Of a stretch of 64,000 nt of DNA, positions 26,780 to 36,505 are shown piece by piece. The notes beneath the pieces were generated by a model. It made no database searches. It saw only the letters and a program-made list of their open reading frames with translations, and had not been told where the DNA came from. A program made the translations under genes and the position numbers. Position 1 is the stretch's first letter; every line of letters starts with the position of its first letter. The stretch is from contig NZ_CP051293.1 in NCBI RefSeq assembly GCF_013170805.1, forward strand, positions 4,780,001 to 4,844,000. The letters are read 5' to 3'. The stretch comes from Mesorhizobium sp. NZP2077. Its GTDB lineage: Bacteria > Pseudomonadota > Alphaproteobacteria > Rhizobiales > Rhizobiaceae.

Positions 26780-28921
26780 TCAGCCGTGCGCGAGCACGGC
26801 CAGCAGCAGGAGCGCCACGATGTTGGTGATCTTGATCGCCGGGTTGACCGCCGGACCGGCGGTGTCCTTGTAGGGATCGCCGACCGTATCGCCGGTCACC
26901 GAAGCCTTGTGCGCCTCGGAGCCCTTCAGGTGCTTGACGCCATCCTTGTCGACGAAACCGTCCTCGAACGACTTTTTCGCGTTGTCCCAGGCGCCGCCGC
27001 CCGAGGTCATCGAGATGGCGACGAACAGGCCGTTGACGATGACGCCGAGCAACGAGGCGCCGAGGGCGGCGAAGGCTGACGCCTTCGACCCCGAGATCAA
27101 CAGCACGCCGAAATAGACGACGAGCGGCGCCAGTACCGGCAGCAGCGACGGGATGATCATTTCCCGGATCGCCGCCTTGGTCAAAAGGTCGACCGCACGC
27201 GCATAGTTCGGCTTGGAGGTACCGGCCATGATGCCCGGATCCTCGCGGAACTGCTTGCGCACCTCCTCAACGATGGCGCCCGCCGCGCGGCCGACGGCCG
27301 TCATGGCGATGCCGCCGAACAGATACGGGATCAGGCCGCCGAAGATCAGGCCGGCGACGACGTAGGGGTTGGAGAGATCGAAGGAGATCTCGCCCATGCC
27401 CTGGAAGTAAGGATATTTGTCGCCATTGGCGGCAAAGAACTTCAGGTCGTTCGAGTAGGCCGCGAACAGCACCAACGCGCCGAGACCGGCCGAGCCGATA
27501 GCATAGCCCTTGGTCACGGCCTTGGTGGTGTTGCCGACCGCGTCGAGTGCGTCGGTGGAGTGGCGCACTTCCTTGGGCAGGCCGGCCATTTCGGCAATGC
27601 CGCCGGCATTGTCGGTGACCGGGCCGAAGGCGTCGAGCGCAACGATCATCCCGGCAAGGCCGAGCATCGTCGTCACCGCGATCGCCGTGCCGAACAGACC
27701 TGCGAGCTGGTAGGTCGAGATGATGCCCCCAACGATGACGATGGCCGGCAGCGCCGTCGATTCCAGCGAGACCGCGAGGCCCTGGATGACGTTGGTGCCG
27801 TGGCCGGTCACCGAAGCCTGGGCAATCGAGTTCACCGGACGCTTGCCGGTGCCGGTATAGTACTCGGTGATCACCACGATGAGCCCTGTCACAATGAGGC
27901 CGACCAGGCCGCAGATGAACAGGTTCTTGCCGGTGATGATCATGCCGGCAACGGTGCCAACCTCACCCCATCCGACCGTAGCGGAGGTGGCGACAGCAAG
28001 GCCGACGATCGACAGCAGGCCGGTCACGATCAGGCCTTTGTAAAGCGCGCCCATGATCGAGCCGTTCGAGCCGAGCTTGACGAAGAAGGTGCCGACGATC
28101 GAGGTCAGGATGCAGGCGCCGCAGATGGCGAGCGGATAGAGCATCGCAGTCTGCAGAACGGCGGTACCGCCGAAGAAGATGGCGCCGAGTACCATGGTGG
28201 CGACGACCGTCACGGCATAGGTTTCGAACAGGTCGGCGGCCATGCCGGCGCAGTCGCCGACATTGTCGCCGACATTGTCGGCGATGGTGGCCGGGTTGCG
28301 CGGATCGTCTTCCGGGATACCGGCTTCGACCTTGCCGACCAGATCGCCGCCAACGTCGGCACCCTTGGTGAAGATGCCGCCGCCGAGACGGGCAAAGATC
28401 GAGATCAGCGAGGCGCCGAAGCCGAGCGAGACCAGCGAGTCGATGACGATGCGATCATTGGGCTGCAGGCCCATCGGGCCGGTCAGGATGAGGAAGTAGA
28501 TCGAGACGCCGAGCAGTGCCAGGCCGGCAACCAGCATGCCGGTGATGGCGCCCGACTTGAAGGCGATGTCGAGACCGGCGGCGAGGCTGTTGGAGGCCGC
28601 CTGCGCGGTGCGCACATTGGCACGCACCGAAACATGCATGCCGATGAAGCCGGCAGCGCCCGACAGGACGGCGCCGATCAGGAAGCCGATGGCGGCGGTA
28701 ATGGAAAGCAGCCACCAGGCGAGCACGAGAACGACCACACCGACGATGGCGATGGTGGTGTACTGGCGCGCCAGATAAGCCTGCGCGCCTTCACGGATAG
28801 CGGCGGAGATTTCCTGCATGCGTGCATTGCCCTGATCGGCCGCGAGAACCGAACGTGTCGCCCAGATGGCGTAAAGGACAGAAAGCAAGCCGCAGGCGAT
28901 GACGGCGTAAAGTATGGTCAT
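26780..28921 (-). CDS. hppA: Membrane-bound proton-translocating pyrophosphatase, K+-independent type
   Basis: A 713-residue integral membrane enzyme that couples PPi hydrolysis to proton export. About 16 membrane segments are visible. The catalytic loop has [23 protein letters not shown] and [19 protein letters not shown], the PPi/Mg-binding aspartates. The loop [17 protein letters not shown] carries Lys where K+-dependent enzymes carry Ala (GNTTAA), so this is the K+-independent H+ pump. The C-terminal catalytic repeat is [10 protein letters not shown]...[16 protein letters not shown]. Start at ATG 28921. Confidence 0.97.
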   Translation of the reverse strand: MTILYAVIACGLLSVLYAIWATRSVLAADQGNARMQEISAAIREGAQAYLARQYTTIAIVGVVVLVLAWWLLSITAAIGFLIGAVLSGAAGFIGMHVSVRANVRTAQAASNSLAAGLDIAFKSGAITGMLVAGLALLGVSIYFLILTGPMGLQPNDRIVIDSLVSLGFGASLISIFARLGGGIFTKGADVGGDLVGKVEAGIPEDDPRNPATIADNVGDNVGDCAGMAADLFETYAVTVVATMVLGAIFFGGTAVLQTAMLYPLAICGACILTSIVGTFFVKLGSNGSIMGALYKGLIVTGLLSIVGLAVATSATVGWGEVGTVAGMIITGKNLFICGLVGLIVTGLIVVITEYYTGTGKRPVNSIAQASVTGHGTNVIQGLAVSLESTALPAIVIVGGIISTYQLAGLFGTAIAVTTMLGLAGMIVALDAFGPVTDNAGGIAEMAGLPKEVRHSTDALDAVGNTTKAVTKGYAIGSAGLGALVLFAAYSNDLKFFAANGDKYPYFQGMGEISFDLSNPYVVAGLIFGGLIPYLFGGIAMTAVGRAAGAIVEEVRKQFREDPGIMAGTSKPNYARAVDLLTKAAIREMIIPSLLPVLAPLVVYFGVLLISGSKASAFAALGASLLGVIVNGLFVAISMTSGGGAWDNAKKSFEDGFVDKDGVKHLKGSEAHKASVTGDTVGDPYKDTAGPAVNPAIKITNIVALLLLAVLAHG

Positions 28922-29183
28922 TGCCGAATTTTCCTCGATTGCTGGCCCAAAAGAACCCCTCCCTGGGCCGTTGAGACAAAGACCGGAATCCGCGCACGGA
29001 ATCCACCTCTTCGCATCGGTGTATGCGAAACAGGGCTCGGAACGTCAAGATATTGTTCGGTTTTTGCCCGGCTTTCGCCCAAAAGACAAAAGCCGCGGCG
29101 ACTCTGCCGGCATAGCCCTTGATTTAGATCGATTGAAATGACGCAGGGGATCATACCAACTAGACTGCCAGATTCCCCAAGCA

Positions 29184-29933
29184 CTACTGCGCCTCGCGTC
29201 CCATGCGCCGCGCCGCATAGCGCTCGACCGCCGACAGCCCGTCATAGATCAGCACGGCAAGGGCCGCCACGATCAGGCCGCCCTGCAGGATGAAGGCGAG
29301 ATTGTTGGACAAGAGGCCGGCGATGATCACCTCGCCCAGCGTCTTGGCGGCCACCGTCGAGCCGATGGTGGCCGTGGCCAGGCTGATCACCACCGACAAC
29401 CGGATACCGCCCAGGATGATCGGTGCGCTGAGCGGCAACTCTACCTTGGTAAGCCTTTGCCAGCCGGTCATGCCGGCGCCGCGCGCAGCCTCCATCACAT
29501 TGGCCGGCAGCGTCGTCAGCCCGGTCAGCGTATTCTCGAAGATCGGCAGCAGGCCATAAAGAAACAGCGCGATCAGCGTTGGTTTCTCGCCGAAGCCAAC
29601 AGCCGGCACGGCGAGCGCCAGCACCGCCACGGGCGGAAAGGTCTGGCCAATGTTGACCAGGCTACGCGACAGCGGCAAGAATTCCGCACCAGCGGGCCTC
29701 GTGACCAGGATGGCAAGCGCGACGGCAACGATGGTTGCAGCCACAGTGGCGATCAGCACTGTGCCCAGATGCAACAGCGTCAAGGTCAGCAGGCTGCCCT
29801 GATTGTAGATCACCGGCGCATTGTTTTCTGTCAACGGCTTCAGCAACGGCTCGAACCAGCCGGGGTTGGTGAGGAAGGCGACGAGCAGCACGGCAAGGGC
29901 AAGCCGCAGCAGCGCCGGCAGCCAGGCTTTCAT
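29184..29933 (-). CDS. yehW: Osmolyte ABC transporter permease, YehW-like
   Basis: A 249-residue inner-membrane protein with about six hydrophobic segments. The coupling loop is VMEAARGAGMTGWQRLTKVELPLSAPIILGGIRLS (about 142-176), typical of the betaine/OpuC class. It is the last gene of an operon ordered binding protein, long permease, ATPase, short permease, which matches YehZ-YehY-YehX-YehW/OsmU. The ATG overlaps the ATPase stop by 4 bp. The expected substrate is a quaternary amine such as glycine betaine or choline. Confidence 0.85.
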   Translation of the reverse strand: MKAWLPALLRLALAVLLVAFLTNPGWFEPLLKPLTENNAPVIYNQGSLLTLTLLHLGTVLIATVAATIVAVALAILVTRPAGAEFLPLSRSLVNIGQTFPPVAVLALAVPAVGFGEKPTLIALFLYGLLPIFENTLTGLTTLPANVMEAARGAGMTGWQRLTKVELPLSAPIILGGIRLSVVISLATATIGSTVAAKTLGEVIIAGLLSNNLAFILQGGLIVAALAVLIYDGLSAVERYAARRMGREAQ

Positions 29934-30868
29934 GCCGGCCTCGCCGCGCGCTTGACCAGCGCGTCGACCGTGACCCGGCCGAGCGGTTCGCCGTCGGCGC
30001 CTTTTACCGGCAGTGCCGGCCGGCCTGACCACAACAGTTCGGCCAACGCGTCGCGCTGGCTGGCATCGCCGGGGATCGCTTCGCCCTCAGCGGTTCCATT
30101 CTCCACCGCGTCACGCACCTGCCCGAGCGACAACAGCCGGAATGGTCTTTCGCTGGCGCCGACCAGGGTCTCGACGAAGCTGCTGGCCGGGTTCGCCAGG
30201 ATCTCGGCGGGTCTGGCGTTTTGCACGAGCTTGCCGGCATCCATCACCGCGATCTTGTCGCCCATATGCACGGCCTCTTCCATGTCATGGGTGACGAGGA
30301 TGATGGTGGTGCCGAAGCGCTTCTGGATCGCCAGCAGGTCTTCCTGCGCCTTGGTGCGGATGATCGGGTCGAGCGCGCCGAACGGCTCGTCCATCAACAG
30401 CACGTTGGGCTCGGCGGCGAGCGCGCGGGCAACGCCGACGCGCTGCTGCTGGCCGCCGGACAATTCGTGCGGGTAGCGCGGCCCGTAAGCCTGGGGGTCG
30501 AGCTGATAGAGCGTCATCAGCTCATCGACGCGCGCCTTGATGCGGTCCTTGTCCCAGCCGAGCAGCACCGGCACGGTGGCGATGTTCTGCGCCACGGTGC
30601 GATGCGGAAACAGACCATGGCCCTGGATGGCGTAGCCGATGCTGCGGCGCAATTCATAACCGGGCACGGAACGATTGTCGGCACCGTCGAGCTTGATGAT
30701 ACCTGATGTCGGCTCGACCAGCCGGTTGATCATGCGCAGCAGCGTCGTCTTGCCCGAACCGGATGTGCCGACAATGACGCATACCGTGCGCGGCTCGATG
30801 ACCATCGATACGTCGTCGACCACCGTTGTCGCGTCATAAACCTTGGTAATGCCTTCGATCTCGATCAT
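29930..30868 (-). CDS. yehX: Osmolyte ABC transporter ATP-binding protein, YehX/OpuCA-like
   Basis: A 312-residue ATPase. Walker A is VGTSGSGKTTLL (about 33-44), the signature is LSGGQQQRVGVARAL (about 133-147), Walker B is VLLMDEPFGALDP (about 153-165), and the H-loop is VTHDMEEA. The C-terminal part (about 240-312) has a reduced CBS-like segment, LWSGRPALPVKGADGEPLGRVTVDALV, as in ProV/OpuA ATPases that sense ionic strength. Only one such unit is present. Overlaps by 4 bp with both permease genes. Confidence 0.88.
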   Translation of the reverse strand: MIEIEGITKVYDATTVVDDVSMVIEPRTVCVIVGTSGSGKTTLLRMINRLVEPTSGIIKLDGADNRSVPGYELRRSIGYAIQGHGLFPHRTVAQNIATVPVLLGWDKDRIKARVDELMTLYQLDPQAYGPRYPHELSGGQQQRVGVARALAAEPNVLLMDEPFGALDPIIRTKAQEDLLAIQKRFGTTIILVTHDMEEAVHMGDKIAVMDAGKLVQNARPAEILANPASSFVETLVGASERPFRLLSLGQVRDAVENGTAEGEAIPGDASQRDALAELLWSGRPALPVKGADGEPLGRVTVDALVKRAARPA

Positions 30869-32028
30869 GCCGTTTCAACCCTGCGCTTTGTGGCAGTCAT
30901 TTCGATCACCGCGTCGAGGATGATGGCGGCGGCGAAGGCGAGCGCGACCGTCGGCACGGCGCCGAGCAGCACCAGATCCATCGCCGTCTGGCCGACGCCC
31001 TGGAACACGAACACGCCGAAGCCGCCGCCACCGATCAGGGCAGCGATGGTGGCGAGACCGATATTCTGCACCAGCACAATGCGGATGCCAGTGAGGATCA
31101 CCGGGAAGGCCAGCGGAAACTCGACACCGAACAGGCGCTGACGGTCGGTCATGCCCATGCCGCGCGCTGCGTCATTGGCGGCACGCGGCACGCCGGCAAG
31201 GCCGACCACGGTGTTGGCCACAACCGGCAGCAGCGAATAGAGGAACAGGGCGACGAAGGCAGGTGCGGTACCAATGCCTCGAATTCCCAGTGCCGCAGCC
31301 CCCGGCACGTGGATGGCGACCCAGCCGAGCGGCGCGATCAGCAGGCCGAACAGCGCGATCGAGGGAATGGTCTGGATGATGTTGAGTACGTTGAGCATGC
31401 CGGCGCGCAGCCTCTCGACGCGGTGGCACAGGATGCCGAGCGGCAGGCCGACGATGACCGCGGCAGCCAGCGAACCGAGCGCCAGCGTCACATGCTTGGA
31501 GCCTTCGGCCCAGAAACTGTCGGCGCGGTTGAAATACTCTTTCAGGATCGACAGATTGTCCCAGCTTCCCGACATCAAAAGCAGGCCAATCGCCAAAGCA
31601 GCGACGACAAGCACGCCAACCCGCGCCAAGGGCGATAGGTTCAGCCTTGTCAGCACATCGGCCAGCAAAAGCGTAAAGGCAAAAATGAGGATCCAGAAAC
31701 CGGAGGCTGGCGACACCCTGGCGAAGGTGTTGCCGGCCGGCGTCAAGAATGTGCCGGCGACGCCGATGAGCAGCGCCAGCGCTGCAAGCGCGACGACGCC
31801 GGCGGCGAGGCGCAGCACCAGCGATGTCCTGAACAGTGCTATGAGCGCTGCGGCGACGATGATGGCGAGCAGCAACCATCCTGTGGTTGCCGGCAGCGCT
31901 TCGACAATCGAGCGCGCTTGCCCCGGAACGATGCGGTTGGCACGAAACGTGGCAAAGGGGGCGAGGAACGCCGCATAGGCCGCGATCACCGCGATGACCA
32001 CGCCGAGCTTGTCGAAGCGGATATTCAC
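30865..32028 (-). CDS. yehY: Osmolyte ABC transporter permease, YehY-like (long form)
   Basis: A 387-residue permease with extra N-terminal membrane segments (about 8 in all), as YehY has (about 385). The N-terminal part has segments at about 10-30, 48-70, 75-95 and 110-130. The C-terminal permease domain has the loop AANDAARGMGMTDRQRLFGVEFPLAFPVILTG (about 290-320). GTG at 32028 is chosen because it has a strong GGGGGGAG site; an extension to 32061 is possible. It lies between the binding-protein and ATPase genes and overlaps the latter. Confidence 0.88.
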   Translation of the reverse strand: MNIRFDKLGVVIAVIAAYAAFLAPFATFRANRIVPGQARSIVEALPATTGWLLLAIIVAAALIALFRTSLVLRLAAGVVALAALALLIGVAGTFLTPAGNTFARVSPASGFWILIFAFTLLLADVLTRLNLSPLARVGVLVVAALAIGLLLMSGSWDNLSILKEYFNRADSFWAEGSKHVTLALGSLAAAVIVGLPLGILCHRVERLRAGMLNVLNIIQTIPSIALFGLLIAPLGWVAIHVPGAAALGIRGIGTAPAFVALFLYSLLPVVANTVVGLAGVPRAANDAARGMGMTDRQRLFGVEFPLAFPVILTGIRIVLVQNIGLATIAALIGGGGFGVFVFQGVGQTAMDLVLLGAVPTVALAFAAAIILDAVIEMTATKRRVETA

Positions 32029-32083
32029 GCGCTCCCCCCGTCGGTCGTTCCGGCGCGCCACGCGAGCAGGGCCCGGAATCGTC

Positions 32084-32995
32084 CTACTTCAGAAAGCCGC
32101 TCTTCTTCAAAAAGTCCTCGGCGACGCCCTTGACCGGCTCGCCGCCGACCTGCACGCGGCCGTTCAGTTCCTGCAACGTGACGAGGTCGAGCTTGGCGAA
32201 GACCGGCTTCAGCAGCGTCTCGATCTCAGGATGTTCCTTGAGCACGGATTCGCGGATGATCGGCGTCGGCTGGTAGACCGGCTGCACGCCCTTGTCGTCC
32301 TCGAGCACGACCAGGCCGGACGGCGCAATGCCGCCGTCGGTGCCATAGACCATGGCGGCGTTGGCACCGCTGGTCTGGTTGGCCGCAGCGGCGATGGTCG
32401 CCGCCGTGTCGCCACCGGAGAGCGTGATCAGCTGCTCGGGCTTCAGCTTGAAGCCATAGGTGGTCTGGAAGGCCGGCAGTGCCGCCGCCGAATTGACGAA
32501 CTCGGCCGAGGCCGCCAGCACCACCTGGCCGCCGCCGGCGACATATTTGCCGAAATCGGAAAGCGTGGCGAGCTTGTTGGCGTCAGTCACTTCCTTGCGC
32601 AGCGCGATCGCCCAGGTGTTGTTGGCCGGCGCCGGCGACAGCCAGACGATCTTGTTGGCGTCATAGTCGAGCTTCTTGGCCGTCTCATAGGCCTTGGCGG
32701 CATCCTTCCACACGGGGTCATCGGCCTTCTCGAAGAAGAAGGCGGCGTTGCCGGTGTATTCGGGATAGATGTCGATCTCACCGGCGGTGATCGCCTTGCG
32801 CACCACCGGCGTGCCACCGAGCTGGATGCGGTCAGTGGTCTTGATGTTGTTGGCGTTGAGAACGAGCTGGATGATGTTGCCGAGCACGCCACCCTCGGTA
32901 TCGATCTTCGAGGAGACAACCACCTGAGCACTGGCGGAAGCCGCCGTGATGGCCAGCGCCAATGCCGCGCCGGCGAAAACCTTGACTGAAAACAT
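32084..32995 (-). CDS. yehZ: Osmolyte ABC transporter substrate-binding protein, YehZ/OsmF-like
   Basis: A 303-residue periplasmic protein with a Sec signal (about 1-23, cleaved after ASASA). The OpuAC/QAT domain follows: VVSSKIDTEGGVLGNIIQLVLNANN, RKAITAGEIDIYPEYTGN (about 66-83), a segment shared with choline/betaine-binding proteins, and a closing YQPTPIIRESVLKEHPEIETLLKPVF. It heads the yehZYXW-type operon. In E. coli, YehZ binds betaine only weakly, so the true ligand here is open. Confidence 0.88.
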   Translation of the reverse strand: MFSVKVFAGAALALAITAASASAQVVVSSKIDTEGGVLGNIIQLVLNANNIKTTDRIQLGGTPVVRKAITAGEIDIYPEYTGNAAFFFEKADDPVWKDAAKAYETAKKLDYDANKIVWLSPAPANNTWAIALRKEVTDANKLATLSDFGKYVAGGGQVVLAASAEFVNSAAALPAFQTTYGFKLKPEQLITLSGGDTAATIAAAANQTSGANAAMVYGTDGGIAPSGLVVLEDDKGVQPVYQPTPIIRESVLKEHPEIETLLKPVFAKLDLVTLQELNGRVQVGGEPVKGVAEDFLKKSGFLK

Positions 32996-33176
32996 TCTTG
33001 AAAACCTCTTGCTGTGAACCGGAATGCGGTGGCCGCATATGAGCATGGCTTCAACGGCCAGTCGGGGCATACGGTTTCATAACAATAGGTACAGACGCAA
33101 TAATTTTGTTTCAGATCTGCAAATTCAACCGAAGCAATCCTGACAGCATCATGTCAAGTCGACAGCAGTTCGAGGA

Positions 33177-34394
33177 TCAGTTGCTCGCCTTGCGCAGAGC
33201 GGTCATCTTGAGCGCGACGAGTGCGACGAAGCACAGAACGGCGACCGGAAAGATCATCCAGTTCAGCATCTGCCAGCCCCAGGCGTTGTAGACCATGCCC
33301 GACAGCAGAGACGCGCAGGCGACGGAGCCGAACAGGACGAAGTCGTGAAAACCCTGCACCTTGCCCTTTTCCGAGGGCCGGTAGCTGGCCGCCACCATGG
33401 CGGTGGCGCCGATGAAGCCAAAATTCCAACCAAGGCCGAGCAGGATCAGCGACGTCCAGAATTGCCAAAGCGCCAGACCCGACAAAGCGACAATGGCGCA
33501 GCCGATGAGCAGGATCAGGCCGGTGGCGACAATGCGCTCGGCGCCGAAGCGATGGATCAGCGAGCCGGTGAAGAAGCTCGGCGCGAACATCGCCATGACG
33601 TGCCAGGAGATGCCCAGCGTCGCATCGTCCTCCGACAGGCCGCAGCCGACCATGGCCAGCGGTGCGCCGGTCATGACGAAGCTCATCAGCGCATAGCTGC
33701 CGACGGCACAACACAACGCGGCGACGAAGCGCGGCTTGGTGACGATTTCGGACAGCGGTCTGGCATCGCCCTCGGCGATGTCGAACTTGCTCTCGGCCCT
33801 CGCCGGCAGGCGCAGAAACGACAGGATAAGGGCGCCAACCGCGGCCAGCGGCAGGATGGAAGCGAACGAGCCGGCAAACATTACCGGCGCGAACAGTTCA
33901 CGGGTGAAGATGACGATCTGCGGCCCAAGGATGGCGGTGATTATGCCGCCGGCCAGCACGAAGGAGATGGCGCGCGCCTTGAACTCCGGCGGCGCATTGT
34001 CGGCGGCGGCGAAGCGGAACTGCTGGACGAAGGCACCACCGATGCCGATCACCAGCAGCGCGAAGGCAAACAGCCAGAAACTGCTGTGGAAAAGCGCTAG
34101 TGTGGCGACCAGGCCGCCAAGCGCGGTGACCACGGTTCCAGTCATGAAGCCGTTGCGCTGGCCTAGTCTGCGGATGATGGCCGCGGCCGGCAGCGCGCCA
34201 AGCGCCACGCCGATATTGAAGCCGGTGATCGGCGCCGTCGCCAGCGATTTGTCGGCGCCCAGCAGGTATTGCCCAGCCAGCGCGCCCATCGAGATGGCGA
34301 TGGGTGCCGCTGAGCCGATGATCGCCTGCGAGGCGGCGAGGATCAAAGCGGTGCGCCGCCCATCCCTGCCCGCCTCGACGGCGATGGCCGTCAC
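33177..34394 (-). CDS. MFS transporter
   Basis: A 405-residue inner-membrane carrier with twelve predicted membrane segments. The conserved A-motif region between segments 2 and 3 is [22 protein letters not shown], with R and G residues placed as in MFS proteins. GTG start at 34394 overlaps the stop of nusB by 4 bp, so it is translationally coupled to the ribH-nusB operon. The substrate cannot be told. This MFS-after-nusB order is an ordinary rhizobial arrangement as far as I recall. Confidence 0.85.
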   Translation of the reverse strand: MTAIAVEAGRDGRRTALILAASQAIIGSAAPIAISMGALAGQYLLGADKSLATAPITGFNIGVALGALPAAAIIRRLGQRNGFMTGTVVTALGGLVATLALFHSSFWLFAFALLVIGIGGAFVQQFRFAAADNAPPEFKARAISFVLAGGIITAILGPQIVIFTRELFAPVMFAGSFASILPLAAVGALILSFLRLPARAESKFDIAEGDARPLSEIVTKPRFVAALCCAVGSYALMSFVMTGAPLAMVGCGLSEDDATLGISWHVMAMFAPSFFTGSLIHRFGAERIVATGLILLIGCAIVALSGLALWQFWTSLILLGLGWNFGFIGATAMVAASYRPSEKGKVQGFHDFVLFGSVACASLLSGMVYNAWGWQMLNWMIFPVAVLCFVALVALKMTALRKASN

Positions 34395-34891
34395 GATGCG
34401 TCCTTGCCGCGCCCCTCGCCGCGCACCCGGCGTGACACGCGGTCGAGCACGGCATTGACCAGCTTCGGTTCGTCTTCTTCGTAGAAGGCCTTGGCGATGT
34501 CGACATATTCAGAGACGATGACGGCCACCGGCACGTCTTCGCGTTTCATCAGCTCATAGACGCCGGCGCGCATGATGGCGCGCAGCGTCGAATCGAGCCG
34601 AGACAGCGGCCAATCATCGGTCAGAGCCTGGCGGATGACCGGGTCGATGGTCTTCTGGTTCTCGACGACGCCGGTCAGGATGGCGCGGAACCATTGGGCA
34701 TCCGCCTCGCGGTAGAGCGCGCCGTCGACTTCCTTGCCGAGGCGAAACGCCTCATATTCGGCGGTGATCTCGAAGACGCCGCTGCCGGCGACATCCATCT
34801 GATAAAGCGCCTGCACGGCGGCCAGACGGGCGGCGCCGCGCTTGTTGGCGTGGCGCACCGGGGGCTGTCCGGGCGAAGCGGGCTCGCTCAC
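34391..34891 (-). CDS. nusB: Transcription antitermination factor NusB
   Basis: A 166-residue all-helical protein of the rRNA antitermination complex, binding boxA RNA with NusE. Motifs: [19 protein letters not shown] (about 19-37, the RNA-binding N-terminus), [16 protein letters not shown] and [15 protein letters not shown] segment [28 protein letters not shown] start at 34891 overlaps the ribH stop (GTGA). It is also coupled to the MFS gene downstream. Confidence 0.95.
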   Translation of the reverse strand: MSEPASPGQPPVRHANKRGAARLAAVQALYQMDVAGSGVFEITAEYEAFRLGKEVDGALYREADAQWFRAILTGVVENQKTIDPVIRQALTDDWPLSRLDSTLRAIMRAGVYELMKREDVPVAVIVSEYVDIAKAFYEEDEPKLVNAVLDRVSRRVRGEGRGKDAS

Positions 34892-35382
34892 GATCGCGCT
34901 CCCAATTGTTCCTTGAGCGCAATCATGGTCAGCGCCGCACGCGCGGCAAAGCCGCCCTTGTCGCCTTCCGAGCGCTTGGCCCGCGTCCATGCCTGCGCGT
35001 CGTTCTCGGTGGTCAGGATGCCGTTGCCGATGCAGACCGAGTCCTGCACGGACAGGTCCATCAGCGCGCGGCTGGATTCATTGGCGACGATGTCGAAATG
35101 ATAGGTGTCGCCGCGAACGACGGTGCCGAGCGCGACGAAGCCGTCGTAGTTGGTGCCGCCTTCGGCCGCGCCGTCCAGCGCGAAGGTGATCACTGCGGGA
35201 ATTTCGAGGGAACCTGGAACAGTGACGACGTCGTAGGTCGCGCCTGCTTCATCGAGCGCGCTTGTGGCGCCGTCGAGCAGCGCGTCGGCAAGGTCGTCGT
35301 GGAAGCGCGCTTCGACAATGAGCAGATGCGCCTTCGCCTTCGGACGAATGAAGGCTTTGCCGTGTTGGGATGTACCAGCCAT
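34888..35382 (-). CDS. ribH: 6,7-dimethyl-8-ribityllumazine synthase
   Basis: A 164-residue enzyme for the penultimate step of riboflavin synthesis. Motifs include the substrate loop [11 protein letters not shown] (about 56-66), [23 protein letters not shown] (about 86-108, with the catalytic His) and [19 protein letters not shown] at 35382 follows CCGGAG. It would normally follow ribE directly; here a toxin-antitoxin module of about 1 kb lies between ribE and ribH, so ribH may need its own promoter. Confidence 0.95.
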   Translation of the reverse strand: MAGTSQHGKAFIRPKAKAHLLIVEARFHDDLADALLDGATSALDEAGATYDVVTVPGSLEIPAVITFALDGAAEGGTNYDGFVALGTVVRGDTYHFDIVANESSRALMDLSVQDSVCIGNGILTTENDAQAWTRAKRSEGDKGGFAARAALTMIALKEQLGARS

Positions 35383-35463
35383 AAAAGTCTCCGGGGGGTT
35401 GCCGGTGACTTAGGCCGAAGCCGGATTGATCGCAAGCGGAAGATTGCTGGAGGCGCGTCAGGC

Positions 35464-35628
35464 CTATCCCCTCTTTGGGGAAGGCGCCGAGATCGGGCAG
35501 TCTGTGCCGAGGCTTTCAGCCCAGGCAAGAATGGCTTCATGATCCACCATACGGCGGCCGGCATCTACATCGGCCAATGCTTCCCGTGTGAGCCGCTCCT
35601 TCTCTTTGGAGCTTGTGCTTTCCGTCAC
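35464..35628 (-). CDS. Small antitoxin-like protein downstream of the GNAT toxin
   Basis: A 54-residue ORF beginning at GTG 35628 (a second GTG at 35634 would add two residues). GAGGAA lies 5-8 bp upstream and overlaps the end of the toxin gene. The sequence holds a charged N-terminus (SSKEKERLTREAL) and the core ALADVDAGRRMVDHEAILAWAESLGTD, a pattern I know from short antitoxin-like proteins of rhizobia that usually precede a RelE/ParE toxin gene. No such toxin gene follows; ribH starts 81 bp later. It may be the remains of a second module, or a third member of this one. Confidence 0.65.
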   Translation of the reverse strand: MTESTSSKEKERLTREALADVDAGRRMVDHEAILAWAESLGTDCPISAPSPKRG

Positions 35629-35638
35629 AGTCACTTCC

Positions 35639-36151
35639 TCATTCGAACAGCTTTGCGATGTCGGTCATCGGCCGGAAGAGCCTCATCGGTTGATCCGGAA
35701 ATGGCAGGAAACTCTCGCGTTGGTAGAAACCGCGCGCGTTTTCATCCTTGGCATCGACCACAACGGCGAACGAAGCAATCTCGCTCTTGACGCAACGGGA
35801 CAGAGCGTCAGCCAGGAGATAGCGGCCGTAGCCCTGCCCCCTATACCGCCGATCGACAGTGAGGCGTCCCAGCAACGTGGCCGGAATGAGTGGATAGCGG
35901 GGAAGCTTGCGAACGGTTTGGGCAGGCCAATCGCCGACGGCCACGGCGGCAGCGGACAGCGTGTAATATCCGGCCACAGTTCCGTCCGGCAAAACAAGAA
36001 TGAAGGGTGCCGCTACGTTCTTGCGCGCGTCCTGCCCGGCCTGAACCCTAAGATATCGATCGAGCGCCTCTACGCCGCTCTCGAAAGATGCCCTGTCGTG
36101 CTGCACACCAAGCACTTCGACCAGAAGAATACCCTCGGCCGAACTGCTCAC
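35639..36151 (-). CDS. GNAT-family toxin of a type II toxin-antitoxin module (TacT/AtaT-like)
   Basis: A 170-residue acetyltransferase of the kind that acetylates aminoacyl-tRNA and stops translation. The opening LGVQHDRASFESGVEALDRYLRVQA (about 14-38) and the acetyl-CoA loop RLTVDRRYRGQGYGRYLLADAL (R-x-x-G-x-G/Y) are typical, as is the conserved tyrosine in ARGFYQRESF near the end. The start is 2 bp after the stop of the DUF1778 antitoxin gene. The order antitoxin-toxin and the families match TacAT. It lies inside the riboflavin gene group. Confidence 0.88.
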   Translation of the reverse strand: MSSSAEGILLVEVLGVQHDRASFESGVEALDRYLRVQAGQDARKNVAAPFILVLPDGTVAGYYTLSAAAVAVGDWPAQTVRKLPRYPLIPATLLGRLTVDRRYRGQGYGRYLLADALSRCVKSEIASFAVVVDAKDENARGFYQRESFLPFPDQPMRLFRPMTDIAKLFE

Positions 36152-36153
36152 CT

Positions 36154-36453
36154 TCAGGTACCAGTGGCTTGACGGTATCGGCGCACCGTCTCGCGCAGAC
36201 GATCATTCACGGGTTGCGGATTGATCAAAGCATCCACGAAGGCGCGACTATCGCGGACGGAAAGGTCGAGGCGCTGATGCTCCTCGATGGCCCGGCGGGC
36301 TGCTTCATGGACACTGGTCAGCACAAAATCCGTCACCGTCCGACCCTGCAAGGCGGCTGCATGTTCAATAAGGCTCTTCTGATCGGCCGTGATGCGGGCC
36401 TCCAGGCGTTCGCCACGGATACGACTTCGACTTGGGTGAGCTTGTGCCGTCAT
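36154..36453 (-). CDS. DUF1778 ribbon-helix-helix antitoxin (TacA-like)
   Basis: A 99-residue protein. The ribbon-helix-helix part is at about 15-60: RLEARITADQKSLIEHAAALQGRTVTDFVLTSVHEAARRAI, which gives operator DNA binding. The C-terminal tail (about 65-99) with LSVRDSRAFVDALINPQPVNDRLRETVRRY is the helical segment that neutralizes the GNAT toxin in this family. ATG at 36453 has AGGAG upstream. It should repress its own operon. Confidence 0.88.
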   Translation of the reverse strand: MTAQAHPSRSRIRGERLEARITADQKSLIEHAAALQGRTVTDFVLTSVHEAARRAIEEHQRLDLSVRDSRAFVDALINPQPVNDRLRETVRRYRQATGT

Positions 36454-36505
36454 CGTCTTTCTCCTGAAGGCAATGTACGGCCAATGGCCGGCAAATTCAA
36501 GTGAC

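Noticed and set aside
27560..29122. 520-codon frame antisense to hppA
   Set aside because: Composition is a typical Asp/Gly/Arg-rich shadow; the H+-pyrophosphatase on the other strand is certain.
35383..35463. FMN riboswitch before ribH
   Set aside because: I looked for the conserved FMN aptamer pattern ahead of ribH and ribD and did not see one.
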